Part shown: one piece after another, positions 1 through 8,950 of the stretch
Layout of the letters: each line of letters opens with the position of its first letter
Numbering within the stretch: the stretch's first letter is position 1
NCBI RefSeq assembly: GCF_000355765.4
Contig: NZ_CP021106.3
Span: 1,955,137-2,019,136 of the forward strand
Length of the DNA: 64,000 nt
Direction: 5' to 3'
Source: Nitrosospira lacus
GTDB taxonomy: Bacteria > Pseudomonadota > Gammaproteobacteria > Burkholderiales > Nitrosomonadaceae
Notes under the pieces: generated by a model
Database searches by the model: none
Told to the model about the DNA's origin: nothing
Seen by the model: only the letters and a program-made list of their open reading frames with translations
Position numbers and translations under genes: made by a program

Positions 1-1
1 C

Positions 2-148
2 TGCAAGCGCATCGAGGCATTCAAGTACGGACCAGGCAGAAAAGTACTGCCGGGACTGGTAAAAAGACGGACGGAGGAACGAGCCATATGCGAAGGGAAA
101 AAATCGCCCAAATCATCGGGTGGCATGGATCCCGAATCCATTGGCTGA
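2..148 (+). CDS. C-terminal end of a phage protein (partial)
   Basis: This is an open frame without a start that enters from the left edge and stops with TGA at 146-148. The roughly 48 visible residues are basic and charged (KRIEAFKYGPGRKVLPGLV, then RRTEERA). The other two frames close quickly or read poorly. It lies upstream of tail genes on the same strand, so it is probably the end of another phage structural gene, but the family cannot be named from this piece. Confidence 0.45.
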   Translation, partial: CKRIEAFKYGPGRKVLPGLVKRRTEERAICEGKKSPKSSGGMDPESIG

Positions 149-236
149 GCGCTCGTTTTCCAGTTTTTCTCCGTTAATTTTCCAGCGTTGCGCCATGGTC
201 CGTAAAGATTCTTTCTGCCGCCCTGATCCCCGTCTC

Positions 237-298
237 CTGGGTGAGCTCGCCGCCACCGGGTGGATTGCACGCCATGTCGTCCCATCATCGGATTTAGG
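237..298 (+). repeat. Remnant of the dispersed MITE-like element
   Basis: The stretch gives a CTGGGTGAG...GGATTGCAC block followed directly by the element's terminal sequence GGATTTAGG at 290-298. The full copies at 32124 and 36607 carry the same two blocks, but about 250 bases apart. The middle has been lost. The pentamer ATAAT follows, as it does at 32472 and 61175. It overlaps the leader of the tail gene that starts at 302. Confidence 0.5.
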
Positions 299-301
299 AT
301 A

Positions 302-2335
302 ATGGCCACGTTCAGAATCGCCGCGTTCTCCGGGCTTGTGCCGAGACTGGCAAGGCAGCTGCTTGCGCCGAATCAGGCGCAGGTCGCGACAAACTGCAAC
401 CTAACATCCGGCGATCTGCGCCCACGGAACGGCCCGCTGCATGTATTTTCGCCTATCATCGGCAATGATATAGAGTCCATATTCCGCATGGAGAAGGACG
501 GCAACGAGAAGTGGCTGGTGTGGGATAAGGATGTCGACGTGGCGCGTTCCCCTGTTGCCGGGAACACTGAGCGGCGTTTCTACTACACGGGCGACGGCGA
601 GCCTAGAGCATCGGATTACGACACGGCTACCACGGGAGTGGGGCCTTATCCTTCCGGATGCTATGTGCTGGGCGTGAGTCCCCCCGTTACCCAGCCGACC
701 GTGACGCCTTCCGGCGGGGTGAGCGGCACAACGGTGTCGCGCGTCTACGTTTACACGTTCGTAACCCTCTGGGGAGAAGAGTCCGCGCCGTCGCCGGTCT
801 CCCCCACGACGACCGGAAAGATCGATGACACCTGGGCGCTGTCCGCGATGGATGCCGCGCCGCCGAACTCAGGCGCCGTGACCGGCGCAATCAAGGACAC
901 ACCGAGCGCCGGGTACGTGACCATCACATTAAATAGTGTGTTCGGGCTGCGTGCCCATGAAGAAATCACATTTGCCGCGGTAACTGGCATGACGGACTTG
1001 AATGCCACATTCCCGATAGTGAGTATCAGCGGCAATGATGTGGTGGTGCTGCTGTCGACGACTCAGACTTATAGCGCTTGCGGAACGTGGACGCGCAAGG
1101 CCCCACACAACACTACCGGCATGACCAAGCGGATCTACCGCACGCTCACCACTTCATCCGGTACCGAGTATCACTATCTCGTCACCTTGTCGGTGGGCAC
1201 CACGACGTACAACGACACCATTTCCGATACCGTTGCCGCCCTGGGCGAAGTATTGCCGTCCGCGACATGGAACATGCCGCCGGCCAACATGAAGGGCATC
1301 ATCATCATGGCGAACGGGATAGCGTGCGGCTTCTTCGGCAATGAGGTCTGTTTCTCGGAGCCGTTCAAGCCTTATGCATGGCCGACCGCCTATCGTCAAA
1401 CCTACGATCAGGACATTGTTGCAGTAGGGATCGTTGGCACCACACTGGTGGGCATGACCGAAGGCAACCCCTTCACCATTACCGGCGTGGACCCGATAAC
1501 CATGGGTGGCGGTATGGAGAAGCTGGGCGTGGCGTGGCCGTGCATGGCAAAGCGCGGCGTGGCGAGTTTCGCCTTCGGAGTAGGGTACCCGGCGCCGCAA
1601 GGGCTGGTCATCTCCGGCATGAACACGGACATCGTTACCAAGGACCTGTTCACGCAGAGGGAATGGGGGGAACTGAACCCGTCCACGTTCATCGCCGCAT
1701 CCGCCGATAACCGCTACTACGCCGGCTACACCATTGACGACAGTTCGCTCATGTTCGTGATCGACAAGGCCGAGAGCGCATCATTCGTCAAGGTGAACCA
1801 GCGAATTACCGCCATATGGGCCGATCCGTGGACCGGCAAGCTCTATGTCGCTGCCGACAAGAAGATCTACCAATGGGAAGGCGATGTCGGCACCAAGCTT
1901 TCCTATGAGTGGAAGAGCAAGAAATTCATCAGCCAGCCGCCATTGAACTACGGCGCGGCCAAGGTCGATGCCGACTTTGATATGTCCGAAGCGGAAACGG
2001 GGGCAGCCTTGACCGCTTATAACGCTGCGATTGCCGCGAATCAGGCGCTCATCACCGCCGGGGCCATGAATGATGGCTTGGCCGATCCATACCTGGGCGA
2101 GTATGAGATAGGCGGGGACGAGATGCAGGCCATACCGCCCTTGGCTATTGACGCGCTGCAGTTCCAGTTATGGGCCGATGGTACCTTGAAGTTCACCAGG
2201 ACGGTTGAGAACAGTCGCGCATTCCGGCTTCCAGGCGGCTACAAGGCCGACAACATAGAAGTCGTGCTGTCGGGCAATGTGAAGGTAACTGGGGTGGTGC
2301 TGGCTGAAACGATGGATGGGTTGAAGCAAGCGTAG
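302..2335 (+). CDS. Phage tail structural protein
   Basis: A 677-residue protein without signal peptide, rich in Gly, Thr, Ser and Ala, with beta-strand-like spacing. ATG at 302 (MATFRIAAFSGLVPRLARQL) is preferred over an upstream in-frame ATG at 260, because the region before 302 is repeat remnant. The N-terminus, with its VPRLARQLLAPNQAQVA segment, is of the kind found in tail or tail-tube-like proteins of podovirus-type prophages. This is a family impression, not a motif proof. It heads a run of same-strand genes with short gaps up to 8880. Function is inferred from context; it could also be a virion decoration protein. Confidence 0.55.
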   Translation: MATFRIAAFSGLVPRLARQLLAPNQAQVATNCNLTSGDLRPRNGPLHVFSPIIGNDIESIFRMEKDGNEKWLVWDKDVDVARSPVAGNTERRFYYTGDGEPRASDYDTATTGVGPYPSGCYVLGVSPPVTQPTVTPSGGVSGTTVSRVYVYTFVTLWGEESAPSPVSPTTTGKIDDTWALSAMDAAPPNSGAVTGAIKDTPSAGYVTITLNSVFGLRAHEEITFAAVTGMTDLNATFPIVSISGNDVVVLLSTTQTYSACGTWTRKAPHNTTGMTKRIYRTLTTSSGTEYHYLVTLSVGTTTYNDTISDTVAALGEVLPSATWNMPPANMKGIIIMANGIACGFFGNEVCFSEPFKPYAWPTAYRQTYDQDIVAVGIVGTTLVGMTEGNPFTITGVDPITMGGGMEKLGVAWPCMAKRGVASFAFGVGYPAPQGLVISGMNTDIVTKDLFTQREWGELNPSTFIAASADNRYYAGYTIDDSSLMFVIDKAESASFVKVNQRITAIWADPWTGKLYVAADKKIYQWEGDVGTKLSYEWKSKKFISQPPLNYGAAKVDADFDMSEAETGAALTAYNAAIAANQALITAGAMNDGLADPYLGEYEIGGDEMQAIPPLAIDALQFQLWADGTLKFTRTVENSRAFRLPGGYKADNIEVVLSGNVKVTGVVLAETMDGLKQA

Positions 2336-2422
2336 TTCCTTGATATTAAACAATTCTGTAACTTGCACAATTTAGCAAACTGAACTGAATGCTTGAGCAA
2401 TTAACGGGTACACGATAACAAT

Positions 2423-3583
2423 ATGACAATCAAAAACCTGACAGGATCTGGAATATGGCTCCCGCCGTTGGTAAATGGCATCGCTTCAGGAGTCCCAGCT
2501 ACTCTGGACTCGATACTGGACGCCGATGAGGAAGAGTTCCAGGTTATCGGCGATGTCACTATCGACGGTGGCGGATCAAAGACTTTTGGCACGACGGGAT
2601 CAAAGATAGATTGGCTTCCGGGTGCATCAATAACATTTGCGAGTTCCGCCACTCTGCGCGTCGGGGTAAAGAAAGCGGCGAGTATCGACACTGCCAACGG
2701 CCCCCCGGCGCGGGCTACGATAGGCGCGGCGGCGTTTGATGTTTACAAGGATTTAATCGGCGGGACGGACGCAATCACGTCCACCACATCACGCTCGGAT
2801 GCAATGGCAGCGGGTACTCCTTTCACGGTCACCGATGGAGATCAGATAGCAATCTGCTTTCACATTGACATCATATCCGGAACGCAAAGCGTCAAAATCA
2901 GAAACTTGGCCACATCATCCGCGATGGGGTATCCGGCCAGCACGCTGGTTACTGCCGGCCCTGCATACTCGGGTCAGGCTTGCCTGCCCAATATCATTCT
3001 GACATTCGATGACGGCACGCTCGGATGGATAACGCCAAGTTGCCCTTTTTCCGTGCTGGATACATCTTCTTCTACGATAGGTAATGGCAATATCCGGGGG
3101 AACATTTTCCGTGTTCCCTTCCCCTGCAAGATCAGCTCAATTGCGGCGGTGATGAATGTGCAGGGAAATTACGCGATGGAGCTGTACTCAACTCCGCTTG
3201 GCACGCCATCGCTGATTGAGTCCATCCCGGTAAATTTCAGGCAAGTGGGCGGAACGTCAAATCGGATGCACATCAAGCGGTTGATGACTCCGAGATTGCT
3301 CTCAGCTAATACCGATTACGCAATTGGCATCAAGCAGACAACAGCTACGGCACAAACCATCTCGCAGCGCGATATTAATGTGGCCGCTCAATTCGAATCT
3401 TGGGGATTGGGGGCGGAGTGCTATGGAGCCACATCAACAGCCGGGGGCACCTTCTCGCCGGATAATTCCGGATTAAGGAGGTATGCGATTCACACCATGA
3501 TTTCGGCGCTGGACGATGGGGCCGGCGGAGGCGGCGCTGCCGGGATGAAGCAGTCATTCATGAATGCAAACTTTTCGGGGTAG
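2423..3583 (+). CDS. Phage virion protein, probable tail fibre or receptor-binding component
   Basis: This is a 386-residue protein. The N-terminus (MTIKNLTGSGIWLPPLVNG) is short and beta-rich, followed by a repetitive beta-type region around residues 40-85 with GGGSKTFGTTG. The C-terminal half looks like a jelly-roll or SGNH-free fibre head. Near the end is a glycine run (DDGAGGGGAAG) typical of a flexible tail-tip linker. It starts 87 bases after the previous gene and ends 7 bases before the next, consistent with a single virion operon. I do not recognise the exact family. Confidence 0.5.
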   Translation: MTIKNLTGSGIWLPPLVNGIASGVPATLDSILDADEEEFQVIGDVTIDGGGSKTFGTTGSKIDWLPGASITFASSATLRVGVKKAASIDTANGPPARATIGAAAFDVYKDLIGGTDAITSTTSRSDAMAAGTPFTVTDGDQIAICFHIDIISGTQSVKIRNLATSSAMGYPASTLVTAGPAYSGQACLPNIILTFDDGTLGWITPSCPFSVLDTSSSTIGNGNIRGNIFRVPFPCKISSIAAVMNVQGNYAMELYSTPLGTPSLIESIPVNFRQVGGTSNRMHIKRLMTPRLLSANTDYAIGIKQTTATAQTISQRDINVAAQFESWGLGAECYGATSTAGGTFSPDNSGLRRYAIHTMISALDDGAGGGGAAGMKQSFMNANFSG

Positions 3584-3590
3584 GTAAGTC

Positions 3591-5342
3591 ATGCTGCACA
3601 CATTCAAGAATGGTCAAGGTTCCGTTGTATTGCGAGTCAAGTTACTGGATTCATCTTCAACCGGTGGCGCCGGGCTGACTGGACTCACCAGCGCGTCATC
3701 CGGTCTGATTGTATCCACCATTGCCGACAACGAGGCGGCCGCAACAACCTACACCGCGGCCGGATCAACGATTGAGGGCATTACTACTCTCGGTACGTAC
3801 GCCGCGCCCACGGCCACAAAATGCCGGTTTAAAGAGGTTGACGCCACCAATCACAAGGGCGTCTATGAACTCCAATTTGCGGATGCACGCTTCGCCGTGT
3901 CGGGCGCCAAGTCGCTGTTGGTGAGCATTGCGGGCGCGACAAATCTTGCCCAGGCCGATTTCGTGGTGCAGTTGCAGAGTGATGACCCATATGTTGCCAA
4001 GCCGACGAATTACGCCTCTCTGGCAATCGATGGAAGCGGGCGCGTGGACGCAAGTAAACTGGCTGGCCAGACGATTACCGCGGCTGCTGGCGTCACATTC
4101 CCCTCGAGTGTGGCGAGCCCGACGAATATCACGGCCGGCACGATTACAACCGTCACGAATCTGACCAATCTTCCGGCCATTACTGCGGGGTGGATTACGG
4201 CTGCTGGCATCGCGGCGGGCGCGTTCAACGGCAAGGGCGACTGGAACGTGGGCAAGACTGGATATTCACTCATCCAAGCATTCCCGGCAAACTTCAGCAC
4301 CATGTCAATTACCGCTGACGGCTTGGTTGACATGGGCGCTTCCGCGGTAGCCACGGCGGTATGGAATGCGGCAACGGCCGCCTATGGCAGCGCCGGCAGC
4401 TACGGCCTGCTTATCGCAACAAATCTCGATGCGCAGGTAAGCACCGTGGGCGGCGGAAGCCTGACGGCGGCGGGCATTGCCGATGCGGTATGGGATGAGT
4501 TGTTACCGGGGCATGTAATATCCGGTTCCGCTGGCGCCGGATTATCTGCCGCAGGCTCCGCCGGGGATCCGTGGTCAATTCTTGTGCCCGGTTCTTATGC
4601 TGCCGGTACGGCCGGGTACATCATGGGGGCCATGAGCACCAAGATCAACTACCTTCCTTCTGCCACTGCTGGCGCTGCTGGCGGACTGACTATCGCCGGG
4701 GCAAATGCAGAGATGACCGTTAATATAACCGGCAATCTCACAGGTAACGTAACGGGTTCGGTGGGTAACGTAACCACCGTTTCCGACAAGACAGGCTATT
4801 CCCTATCCTCCGCTGGCGTACAGGCGATATGGGACGCGCTCACATCGGCGCTGACGACCGTTGGCAGCATCGGCAAGAGGATTGCCGATTACCTGACAGG
4901 GGATGCATACGCCCGCCTGGGCGCTCCTGCCGGCGCATCTCACGCCGCGGACAATGCCGCAATCCAGGCCGACACCACGAACATCAGAACTCGCCTTCCG
5001 GCGGCATTGGCCGGCGGGAGGATGGATAGCAACCTCGGCGCGATCAACGGCAGCACAGCCAGATTGGCGGCTTTCGATCGCGCTGTGGCAGGAAACGTGA
5101 TTGGCACGGTAGGCGCGGGATCGACCACTACCACTATCGTATCGTCTGCGCTTGCTCCTGCCGGGTCGGTGATGACGCAATTCAAAGGCCGGAACATCAC
5201 GTTTGCCGACAACACGACTACGGCGGCATTACGCGGCCAGATGACGGATATTACTTCATCCACCGCGTCAGCAACCCCAACATTCACAGTCACCGCGCTT
5301 ACTACTGCCCCGGTCGCGGGGGATTTGTTTTCAATCACATAG
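3591..5342 (+). CDS. Phage tail fibre-like protein
   Basis: A 583-residue protein very rich in Ala, Gly, Thr and Ser. The first 130 residues form a domain seen in phage baseplate or tail-fibre proteins (around SVVLRVKLLDSSSTGG, then KGVYELQFADARFAVSGAK). The rest is low-complexity, with repeated AVWNAAT and AVWDELL-type motifs (residues about 255-305), as in trimeric fibre shafts. The start ATG follows GGTAAG. The stop TAG abuts the ATG of the next gene, suggesting translational coupling. Confidence 0.6.
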   Translation: MLHTFKNGQGSVVLRVKLLDSSSTGGAGLTGLTSASSGLIVSTIADNEAAATTYTAAGSTIEGITTLGTYAAPTATKCRFKEVDATNHKGVYELQFADARFAVSGAKSLLVSIAGATNLAQADFVVQLQSDDPYVAKPTNYASLAIDGSGRVDASKLAGQTITAAAGVTFPSSVASPTNITAGTITTVTNLTNLPAITAGWITAAGIAAGAFNGKGDWNVGKTGYSLIQAFPANFSTMSITADGLVDMGASAVATAVWNAATAAYGSAGSYGLLIATNLDAQVSTVGGGSLTAAGIADAVWDELLPGHVISGSAGAGLSAAGSAGDPWSILVPGSYAAGTAGYIMGAMSTKINYLPSATAGAAGGLTIAGANAEMTVNITGNLTGNVTGSVGNVTTVSDKTGYSLSSAGVQAIWDALTSALTTVGSIGKRIADYLTGDAYARLGAPAGASHAADNAAIQADTTNIRTRLPAALAGGRMDSNLGAINGSTARLAAFDRAVAGNVIGTVGAGSTTTTIVSSALAPAGSVMTQFKGRNITFADNTTTAALRGQMTDITSSTASATPTFTVTALTTAPVAGDLFSIT

Positions 5343-5687
5343 ATGGCCGCTAAATCCAGACCAGGTTCAGGAGGGTACGGCATCAGCCGGGCCGGCACGT
5401 TCTCCGGCAAAAACGCCGATGCCGGGATTGTGGCCGATGCCTTCCTGTCCACACGGACTGTCTCTGCCGGCATCAAGAAGCCGGGTATCCCAAGCGGTAC
5501 GCCGGAATGGTTAAAAACCATGCTTGAAACCATCATTGGTCGCCGCGGCAATGCGATCGAGGTGCCTGGATTCCAGACGCTGACGTTTTCCGCAAGCCCG
5601 ACCAAAGCCGAATGCGAGGCGCTTTATTCCTACACCAACCAGATACGTCAATCGGTTGAGAATATTCTTGCGAGGCTGGATAGCTGA
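5343..5687 (+). CDS. Small phage virion-associated protein
   Basis: This is a 114-residue protein whose ATG directly follows the stop of the fibre gene. Its own TGA overlaps the next ATG by one base (TGATG), so all three are likely co-translated. The N-terminus is basic and glycine-rich; the C-terminal 50 residues look helical (KAECEALYSYTNQIRQSVE). No recognisable catalytic motif is visible. Position between fibre and internal virion protein suggests a small tail or head-tail connector component. Confidence 0.5.
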   Translation: MAAKSRPGSGGYGISRAGTFSGKNADAGIVADAFLSTRTVSAGIKKPGIPSGTPEWLKTMLETIIGRRGNAIEVPGFQTLTFSASPTKAECEALYSYTNQIRQSVENILARLDS

Positions 5688-7123
5688 TGATCAATAATCA
5701 CTTGTTCGCGATCCTCAAGATCGATATGGGAATTCCTCTCACGCCTGAACTGGCGGCCGATATCTGTCTTGCCGCGGACCAGCTGACCACGCTGATGCCG
5801 GTGGAAAACATGGGCCGCATCGAGTCGGAACAGCACGGCGGCCTGGCTTTTTCCATTGAGCGCATTGAAGACATCACCGATGAAATCAAATCGCTGCACC
5901 GGGCGCACTGGGATGAAACGGAAGTACACCGGCATGAGCTGCCCTTCAACCCGGATTACGAGACATTCATCCGCTACGAGCGTGCCGGGCGCTACGTGCT
6001 TTTCACGCTGAGAAGCGAAGCGCGACTGCTGGGCAACTGCGCGATGTACCTGGATAAAAGCGCGCATACGCAAATGCTCATCGCCACGGAAGACACGCTT
6101 TACCTGCTGCCGGAGGCTCGCAAGGGCAGGGTGGCAAAATGCTTTGTGGCGTATGTCGAGAATGCGATGCGGTTGCTGGGCGTAAGCGAAATCAATATTT
6201 CGGTGAAAACCGTGAACAAGGCCGAGAGATTCTTCCGGCTTCTGGGGTACCGTCATGTGGAGAATGGCTTAACCAAAATACTGGAGAGGTCGAAAATGTG
6301 TAGCTCGAAACCGCCGAAACCCGATCCGCTTATCGGCCAGGCCGCCATGTCCAACGCGGAACTCGCCAGGGAAATGGCCGGGGTGGCGCGCGATCAACTG
6401 GCCTGGGAGAAAAATTGCGCCGCAAGGCAGGACCCCCTGATGGAAAAAATCATCGGCCAGCAGATTGCATCGGGTGACGCCAATGCCAATCGGGCGGAAT
6501 CCCAGTGGCGGATCTACCACGATCTTTTCGCCCCGCTGGAAGCCCGCATGGTGGAGGACGCCAGCGAATTCGACTCCCCCAGCCGCAAGGAAAGAATGGC
6601 CGGGGAAGCTGCGGCGGATGTCTCGCGCGGCTATCGCGGCGCGCTGGATTCCAGCCAGCGGGCACTGGGCCGGCTGGGCATCAACCCGGACTCGGGCAGA
6701 TTCCAGGAGTTGATCCAGGATATCAATCTTGGGCTGGCCCGGGATACCGCCGGCGCAATGAACAAGGCACGGCGCGATACGGAATTGCAGGGCATGGCAA
6801 TGCGCGAAGGTGCGGCGAAATTCGGGCGCAACATGCCGAACACCGGGCTTGCCGCCGATGCCGCAGCGCTTAATGCCGCCAATTCCGCCACAGGCAATCT
6901 CGCTACGGCTGCGGGATTGCACAACGCGGGGATGAATGCCGCGCAGGACTGGTTTGGCGGCGCAACCAGCGCGAGCACGTCCGCCGGCAATCTGGGGCTG
7001 GGGCAATATCAGGGGCAACTCGATGCCTGGCGGCAAGCAAACCAGAATTCAGCGCTGGGTGCCGCGGGATTGGGGAGCCTGCTTGGCCAGCTCGGCTCGG
7101 CCGCCATCACGAAGAAGTTGTGA
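5687..7123 (+). CDS. GNAT acetyltransferase fused to a phage internal virion protein
   Basis: One 478-residue frame holds two parts. Residues 1-203 resemble the GNAT acetyltransferases encoded among podovirus structural genes, including an acceptor-type segment (ARKGRVAKCFVAYVENAM) and a C-terminal NKAERFFRLLGYR. Residues 204-478 start with MCSSKPPKPDPLIGQAA, the usual beginning of a separate internal virion protein, followed by an Ala/Gly-rich helical region. ATG 6296-6298 has a purine-rich GGAGAG upstream and lies in the same frame, with no stop between. Either the genes have fused, or both a fusion and a shorter protein are made. The N-terminal half is less certain than the C-terminal half. 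Confidence 0.65.
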   Translation: MINNHLFAILKIDMGIPLTPELAADICLAADQLTTLMPVENMGRIESEQHGGLAFSIERIEDITDEIKSLHRAHWDETEVHRHELPFNPDYETFIRYERAGRYVLFTLRSEARLLGNCAMYLDKSAHTQMLIATEDTLYLLPEARKGRVAKCFVAYVENAMRLLGVSEINISVKTVNKAERFFRLLGYRHVENGLTKILERSKMCSSKPPKPDPLIGQAAMSNAELAREMAGVARDQLAWEKNCAARQDPLMEKIIGQQIASGDANANRAESQWRIYHDLFAPLEARMVEDASEFDSPSRKERMAGEAAADVSRGYRGALDSSQRALGRLGINPDSGRFQELIQDINLGLARDTAGAMNKARRDTELQGMAMREGAAKFGRNMPNTGLAADAAALNAANSATGNLATAAGLHNAGMNAAQDWFGGATSASTSAGNLGLGQYQGQLDAWRQANQNSALGAAGLGSLLGQLGSAAITKKL

Positions 7124-7300
7124 AAAAAGCGTGTCATTCCGGACTGCAAACCGTACGCGACCCATATCGATGCCGCATACCGGCGGAGTCCATGCGGGAA
7201 GCGGCAAAGGACCGCATCGCTGAAGTTGCTCCAGCCCATGCATGATGCGGCATCCCGGCCTGAAAAAGGGCGAGGCTGCCGGATTCAGGCTAACCGGTCA

Positions 7301-7338
7301 TTGACAGCCATCAGATGTACATATACTGTACATGTACA
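7301..7338 (+). promoter_or_regulatory. Promoter with overlapping TGTACA operator
   Basis: TTGACA (7301-7306) and TATACT (7322-7327) are separated by 15 bases. The -10 lies inside 7316-7338, which contains three TGTACA-type hexamers (each self-palindromic). It precedes the small DNA-binding-like gene at 7370, so autoregulation is plausible. The spacer is shorter than the ideal 17. Confidence 0.55.
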
Positions 7339-7369
7339 GGATGAACTTATTCATGACGCGAGGAGTTTT

Positions 7370-7669
7370 ATGATGGCAACAGCGATTGAAAGAATTGTGG
7401 TTCAAGCCACGCCCCAGGAAAAAGAAGCGATCGTCCTCAAGGCCAGGAAACTTGGGCTTCCCGTCGCGGAATTGATGCGCCGGGGGGCTACGGCATATGA
7501 GTCCACCGCGATGGATGAAGAATTGGGCATCCTTGCCGATAAGGCCAAGGCCGCCGCGGACCGGGCATCCGAGTCCATCGACGACGTGCTGGCGTTCGTG
7601 GAAGCCAGCAATAAGCGGATAGCCGCAATGGAGGCTGAGGCGTCCACAAACATGCGCAAGGCTCTCTGA
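7370..7669 (+). CDS. Ribbon-helix-helix-like small regulator
   Basis: A 99-residue protein. The first 45 residues (ATAIERIVVQATPQEKEAI, then a helix ending in AELMRRGATAY) have the strand-helix-helix pattern of RHH/DUF1778-like DNA-binding proteins, with the typical KARKLGLPVAELMRR second helix. The rest is a charged coiled helix. ATG 7370 follows GAGG in CGCGAGGAGTTTT. The last base of the stop is shared with the next ATG (TGATG), so the two genes are coupled. Located in the prophage, it may be a plasmid/phage-style antitoxin or repressor. No toxin domain is evident in its partner. Confidence 0.6.
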   Translation: MMATAIERIVVQATPQEKEAIVLKARKLGLPVAELMRRGATAYESTAMDEELGILADKAKAAADRASESIDDVLAFVEASNKRIAAMEAEASTNMRKAL

Positions 7670-7857
7670 TGGGCGTTACGGATCGCGTATGGGGCGCTCT
7701 AACCTCGATGATAAAGCTGGAGGATCGGGTTGTTCGTCAGAGCGAGATGATCAAAACCCAGCAGGACAAGATTGAAAACCTGACAGAGCGCGTGATCAAA
7801 CTCGAAACAACGCTGGAACTGCTCATGCGGGCAAGCGAATTCAAGAAGCTCAAATAA
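7669..7857 (+). CDS. Small coiled-coil protein coupled to the regulator
   Basis: A 62-residue protein overlapping the previous stop by one base. It starts MGVTDRVWGALTSMIKL, and residues 20-52 form a heptad-rich helix (QDKIENLTERVIKLETTLELL). No nuclease, RelE, PIN or HicA motif is visible. The tight coupling implies joint function with the upstream RHH-like protein, for instance an oligomerisation partner. It could be a phage lysis-region or superinfection accessory gene; no function is assigned. Confidence 0.55.
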   Translation: MGVTDRVWGALTSMIKLEDRVVRQSEMIKTQQDKIENLTERVIKLETTLELLMRASEFKKLK

Positions 7858-7917
7858 TTTTCCTTTTGTCAAAACCCCCGATGATGGGGGGATTGCCTTG
7901 CCAGGGCTCGCCTGGAG

Positions 7918-8109
7918 TTTGATTCTGGTGCATACGCAGGCGGGCTGGAATGATTGGAGCGCCAGCCTGAAACAGTGTGGTGGCGAATATGAACGAGACC
8001 ATGGACGGAGGAACACATGTTTAACCTTGGTGCATTTGCGGGTGGGCTGGAACAATTGGAGCACCAGCCTGAAACAGTGCGGTAGCGAATATGAACGGAG
8101 GAACGCATG
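7918..8109 (+). repeat. Tandem duplication of a gene start and its RBS
   Basis: Two imperfect direct copies (7918-8019 and 8020-8109) precede the real gene, whose own 5' end from 8110 supplies the third half-copy. Each unit carries TTTxAxxxTTGGTGxATxxGC, then GGGCTGGAA...CAGCCTGAAACAGTG, then GGAGGAAC and an ATG. The second unit encodes a 22-residue mini-frame (8017-8085) starting MFNLGAFAGGL, nearly the same as MFNFGVFAGGL of the real protein. Confidence 0.8.
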
Positions 8110-8880
8110 TTTAACTTTGGTGTATTTGCCGGTGGGCTGGCGCAAGGCGCACGTAGCGGCCAGGATATGGCGCTCAGGCAGAAACGGGCGGAGCGGATGG
8201 CGAGCGCCGATGAGCGCGAGGCGGAAATTCACGGCGCACGGATGGATAGGGCCGCTTATCACAAAGATGCGCGCGACCGGCTCAGGGCGGCCAATGATGA
8301 GATAGCCGCGGGTTGGGAGGAAGCAATAGGGGGGCAACAACCCTCCCGAATTGAGACAAACCCCATTTTCCCGTCATCCACGGGGCGCTTTCGGGTGAGT
8401 GGATTTCAGTCAGAAATTCCCGCGACACCCGCGGATCATGGTGCGGGCCTGATGAGCCTGCGCCAGGAATCCACTGGTCAAGGAAGCCACCCCGGCGCGC
8501 CCATGGCGGCCGATGAAATGATCGCCAGGCGCATGCTGACCGGCAATCTCCTGGATGACCCGGATGAGTTGACGCGAATGGCAGGCATCTACAAAAAACA
8601 CGGCCTCTTGACGGAAATGGCGCCGTGGATGACCAAAGCCTGGGAAGCGAAGAAAAAGCGTATCCCCGATGCCTTGAATTTGCTGTTAAGCGGTGACGCC
8701 AAAGGCGCCAGGGCAATTCTGAAGAAGGGGGGCATAAACCTGGCGGATGATCCGATGCCAATGAATCCGGATGATCCGCAAAGCAACTGGAAATTCAAAT
8801 TGGAAGATGGCGCAGAACAAGACGTAAACTTGAGGGAATTGGCAATCCGTTTTTTTCCTTCCTCCATCCTCGCCCGATAG
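8107..8880 (+). CDS. Phage internal virion protein
   Basis: A 257-residue protein with GGAGGAAC seven bases before ATG 8107. It starts with a short hydrophobic/glycine segment (MFNFGVFAGGLAQGARSGQD), followed by a long charged helix (residues 20-62) and a polar, possibly disordered middle. Short Gly-rich hydrophobic N-termini followed by long helices are typical of podovirus internal virion and DNA-ejection proteins. It is the last gene of the rightward virion operon and converges with the OLD-type ATPase. Its 5' end has been duplicated upstream (see 7918). The family assignment is from composition and context. Confidence 0.55.
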   Translation: MFNFGVFAGGLAQGARSGQDMALRQKRAERMASADEREAEIHGARMDRAAYHKDARDRLRAANDEIAAGWEEAIGGQQPSRIETNPIFPSSTGRFRVSGFQSEIPATPADHGAGLMSLRQESTGQGSHPGAPMAADEMIARRMLTGNLLDDPDELTRMAGIYKKHGLLTEMAPWMTKAWEAKKKRIPDALNLLLSGDAKGARAILKKGGINLADDPMPMNPDDPQSNWKFKLEDGAEQDVNLRELAIRFFPSSILAR

Positions 8881-8950
8881 ATCAGGCATATCCCGGGCGC
8901 ATGCCTTTATGCACACTCGAAATTCGGCCAGTCTAAGGAGGCCGCCGGGT

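Noticed and set aside
260-302. Upstream in-frame ATG extension of the tail gene
   Set aside because: It falls in a repeat remnant and adds no phage-like sequence.
7873-7889. Hairpin CCCCCGATGATGGGGG as a terminator for the 7669 gene
   Set aside because: The T run lies on the minus-strand side, so it would terminate leftward transcription, where no gene ends.
8107-8880. Holin or toxin function for the 8107 gene
   Set aside because: Only a short N-terminal glycine/hydrophobic stretch is present; the rest is soluble helix typical of virion proteins.
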